NCBI GenBank assembly: GCA_043746555.1
Contig: JAYTQU010000061.1
Coordinates: 1-7,667, forward strand
Source: CAZQYC01 sp043746555
GTDB taxonomy: Bacteria > Pseudomonadota > Gammaproteobacteria > Steroidobacterales > Steroidobacteraceae
DNA length: 7,667 nucleotides
Reading direction: 5' to 3'
Below the pieces are notes generated by a model. That model was not told where the DNA came from and made no database searches. It saw only the letters and a program-made list of their open reading frames with translations. Both the position numbers and the translations under genes were made by a program. Below are positions 6,202 to 7,667 of this stretch, piece after piece; position 1 is the first letter of the stretch; each line of letters begins with the position of its first letter.

Positions 6202-6960
6202 TTATTTTACATCCTTCCAGTATTCTTTCTTTAAGAAGTAGGTGAAGCCGAAGAAGATTAATAAAAAGGTCATCACACCCATGCCGAGACTACGACGTTC
6301 CAATTGCATCGGCTCACCGATGTAATCAAGAAAATTTACGGTGTCGCGAACAAATTCGTCGAACTCGGCCGGCGACAACTTCCCCTTCGTCGCCAATTCA
6401 AATCCGGCAAAGTGCTTATCCAAGTCGCCGCCTTCAACGGCATTGCCCACTTCGACTTTGCGTTGCAAGCCTTGCAGCTCCCACAACACGGCGGGCATCG
6501 CCGCGCCGGGAAGCACGGTGTTGTTAGTTCCCGAAGGTCGCGACGGATCGAGATAAAAAGACTTCAAGAACGTAAACAGGTAGTCCGTGCCGCGACTACG
6601 CGCAATCAGCGACAAATCGGGAGGATCCTTGCCGAACCAACGCTGCGCATCGACTGTGGCCATCGCGTTCTTCATCTTGTCGGTGGGCCGCTCTCCCGTG
6701 AACATCAAATTCTTGATCACTTGATCTTCGCTCAATCCCAAATCGGCGGCGACTCGGTTGTAACGCACGTACTGCGCCGAGTGACAACCGGAGCAATAGT
6801 TCACGAAGTTTCGCGCGCCGCGTTGCAAAGAAGCGGTATTCGCTACGTCGTTGTGCGCTTTTTCAAAGTGCGTAATGCCACTGGCGAACGAAACGCCGAC
6901 CAACCCGAACGCTGCCGCTATCGCCATTCCCGCCAACAGTGTTTTGTTTTTAGTGAGCAT
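6202..6960 (-). CDS. petC: Cytochrome c1, ubiquinol-cytochrome c reductase (bc1 complex)
   Basis: Cytochrome c1 takes electrons from the Rieske protein and passes them to soluble cytochrome c at the periplasmic face of the inner membrane. The 252-residue product has an N-terminal Sec signal (about 1-27, ending SFAS), the heme-attachment site CSGCH (56-60), the WFGKDPPDLSLIARSRG block (108-124) and GAAMP (152-156), where M155 is the likely sixth heme ligand. A C-terminal membrane helix (about 226-243) is followed by a basic tail, KKEYWKDVK. The ATG at 6960 overlaps the end of petB by 11 bases, implying translational coupling. At 252 residues it is the short bacterial form. It is the third gene of the usual Rieske-cytochrome b-cytochrome c1 operon, of which only the last two genes are in view. 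Confidence 0.96.
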   Translation of the reverse strand: MLTKNKTLLAGMAIAAAFGLVGVSFASGITHFEKAHNDVANTASLQRGARNFVNYCSGCHSAQYVRYNRVAADLGLSEDQVIKNLMFTGERPTDKMKNAMATVDAQRWFGKDPPDLSLIARSRGTDYLFTFLKSFYLDPSRPSGTNNTVLPGAAMPAVLWELQGLQRKVEVGNAVEGGDLDKHFAGFELATKGKLSPAEFDEFVRDTVNFLDYIGEPMQLERRSLGMGVMTFLLIFFGFTYFLKKEYWKDVK

Positions 6961-7667
6961 GGTAAGTCACTCTCTCGGGAACGGGCTTAGTCTTGTCGGC
7001 AGCGCTGTACCACGGCATGAGAAAGAAAAACGCGAAGTAGACGCCCGTGAAAATTCGTGTTGCAAACGTGTACTCCGGCGTTACCGGTTTCATTCCCAGA
7101 TAACCCAACGCCAAGAAACTTACTACGAACGCGCCCAAGAACGCCTTGAATAACCAACCGCGATAGCGAATCGATTTGACCTTACAGCGATCGAGCCACG
7201 GCAAGAAAAAGAACGCAACCACGGCGACACCCATAAATCCGACGCCTAAAAGCTTATTTGGCACCGCACGCAAAATCGCGTAAAACGGCGTGAAATACCA
7301 CACGGGCGCGATGTGCTCGGGCGTTGCCAAATTATCGGCTCTATCGAAATTGGCGTGCTCCAAGAAATAACCGCCCATCGTCGGCGCGAAGAACACGACG
7401 CCGCAGAATAAAATTAAAAAGAATGCGACGCCCATGATGTCCTTCACCGTGTAGTACGGATGCGAAGGAATGCCGTCGACGGGATGACCGTCGGCGCCTT
7501 TCAGTTTTTTGATTTCGATGCCGTCGGGATTATTGGAACCGACTTCGTGCAGTGCGAGCAAGTGTGCGACCACCAAAAACACCAATGCCAGCGGCAGCGC
7601 CACAACGTGCAACGCGAAGAAGCGATTCAACGTGACATCCGAAATGAAATAGTCGCCGCGAATCCAT
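6950..7667 (-). CDS. petB: Cytochrome b of the bc1 complex, C-terminal part (5' end outside the window)
   Basis: Cytochrome b is the membrane core of ubiquinol-cytochrome c reductase and carries both quinone sites and two b hemes. The 238 visible residues begin WIRGDYFISDVTLNRFFALH; judged by family length (about 400), roughly 160-180 N-terminal residues lie beyond the right edge. The second pair of heme ligands is H20 and H35 of the fragment, followed by LHEVGSNNPDG. The Qo-site loop reads TPEHIAPVWYFTPFYAILRA, with PVWY at 121-124 in place of the mitochondrial PEWY; this variant is characteristic of beta- and gammaproteobacteria. Several membrane helices follow. The TTG at 7630 is an internal Leu codon, not a start, because conserved family sequence continues upstream to the window end. 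The gene overlaps petC by 11 bases. Confidence 0.95.
   Translation of the reverse strand, partial: WIRGDYFISDVTLNRFFALHVVALPLALVFLVVAHLLALHEVGSNNPDGIEIKKLKGADGHPVDGIPSHPYYTVKDIMGVAFFLILFCGVVFFAPTMGGYFLEHANFDRADNLATPEHIAPVWYFTPFYAILRAVPNKLLGVGFMGVAVVAFFFLPWLDRCKVKSIRYRGWLFKAFLGAFVVSFLALGYLGMKPVTPEYTFATRIFTGVYFAFFFLMPWYSAADKTKPVPERVTYHAH

Noticed and set aside
5768..6241. Plus-strand open frame opposite sspB (157 codons)
   Set aside because: It is antisense to a clearly recognised sspB and the end of petC, and its translation resembles no family I know.
6304..6990. Plus-strand open frame opposite petC (228 codons)
   Set aside because: It is antisense to cytochrome c1, whose heme-binding and axial-ligand motifs are intact, and its product is Arg-rich without recognisable domains.

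Overview
This looks like ordinary chromosomal housekeeping DNA from a gammaproteobacterium, or possibly a betaproteobacterium, of moderate-to-high GC content. Several signs agree. There is a tyrA encoding a chorismate mutase fused to prephenate dehydrogenase. Genes for LpoA and SspB are present, and SspB ends in a ClpX-docking tail. Cytochrome b carries PVWY rather than PEWY in its Qo loop. The order rsmI / lpoA-yraN / sspB / petC-petB is a trimmed version of a block I know from Pseudomonas-type genomes. I cannot name the genus.

Left part (1-2403). The 5' portion of tyrA lies on the minus strand and runs off the left edge. A 121-base gap with a 26-base inverted repeat separates it from an upstream minus-strand gene for a small exported protein very rich in Asp, Arg, Tyr and His. 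Divergent from that gene, pdxH (pyridoxamine/pyridoxine 5'-phosphate oxidase) lies on the plus strand. It is followed after 3 bases by a gene for a membrane-anchored putative zinc peptidase with an HEXXHxxGxxD signature.

Middle part (2400-5617). rsmI (16S rRNA C1402 2'-O-methyltransferase) is on the minus strand, its stop overlapping that of the peptidase gene. Divergent from it, lpoA (outer-membrane lipoprotein activator of PBP1A) and yraN (UPF0102, nuclease-like fold) form a tight plus-strand pair. A TATACT -10 candidate overlapped by a near-palindrome centred on TTCGCGAA lies between rsmI and lpoA.

Right part (5699-7667). On the minus strand are the C-terminal part of cytochrome b (petB, running off the right edge), cytochrome c1 (petC, overlapping petB by 11 bases) and sspB. 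Together these are the end of a bc1-complex operon followed by the ClpXP adaptor. sspA, normally between petC and sspB, is absent, as are the diaA-like and yraP-like genes often found between yraN and sspB.

No mobile element, CRISPR array, rRNA or convincing tRNA was seen, and no gene-free stretch exceeds 121 bases. I see no clear new multi-gene system. The least explained items are the putative metallopeptidase, the low-complexity exported protein and the small palindromic elements.
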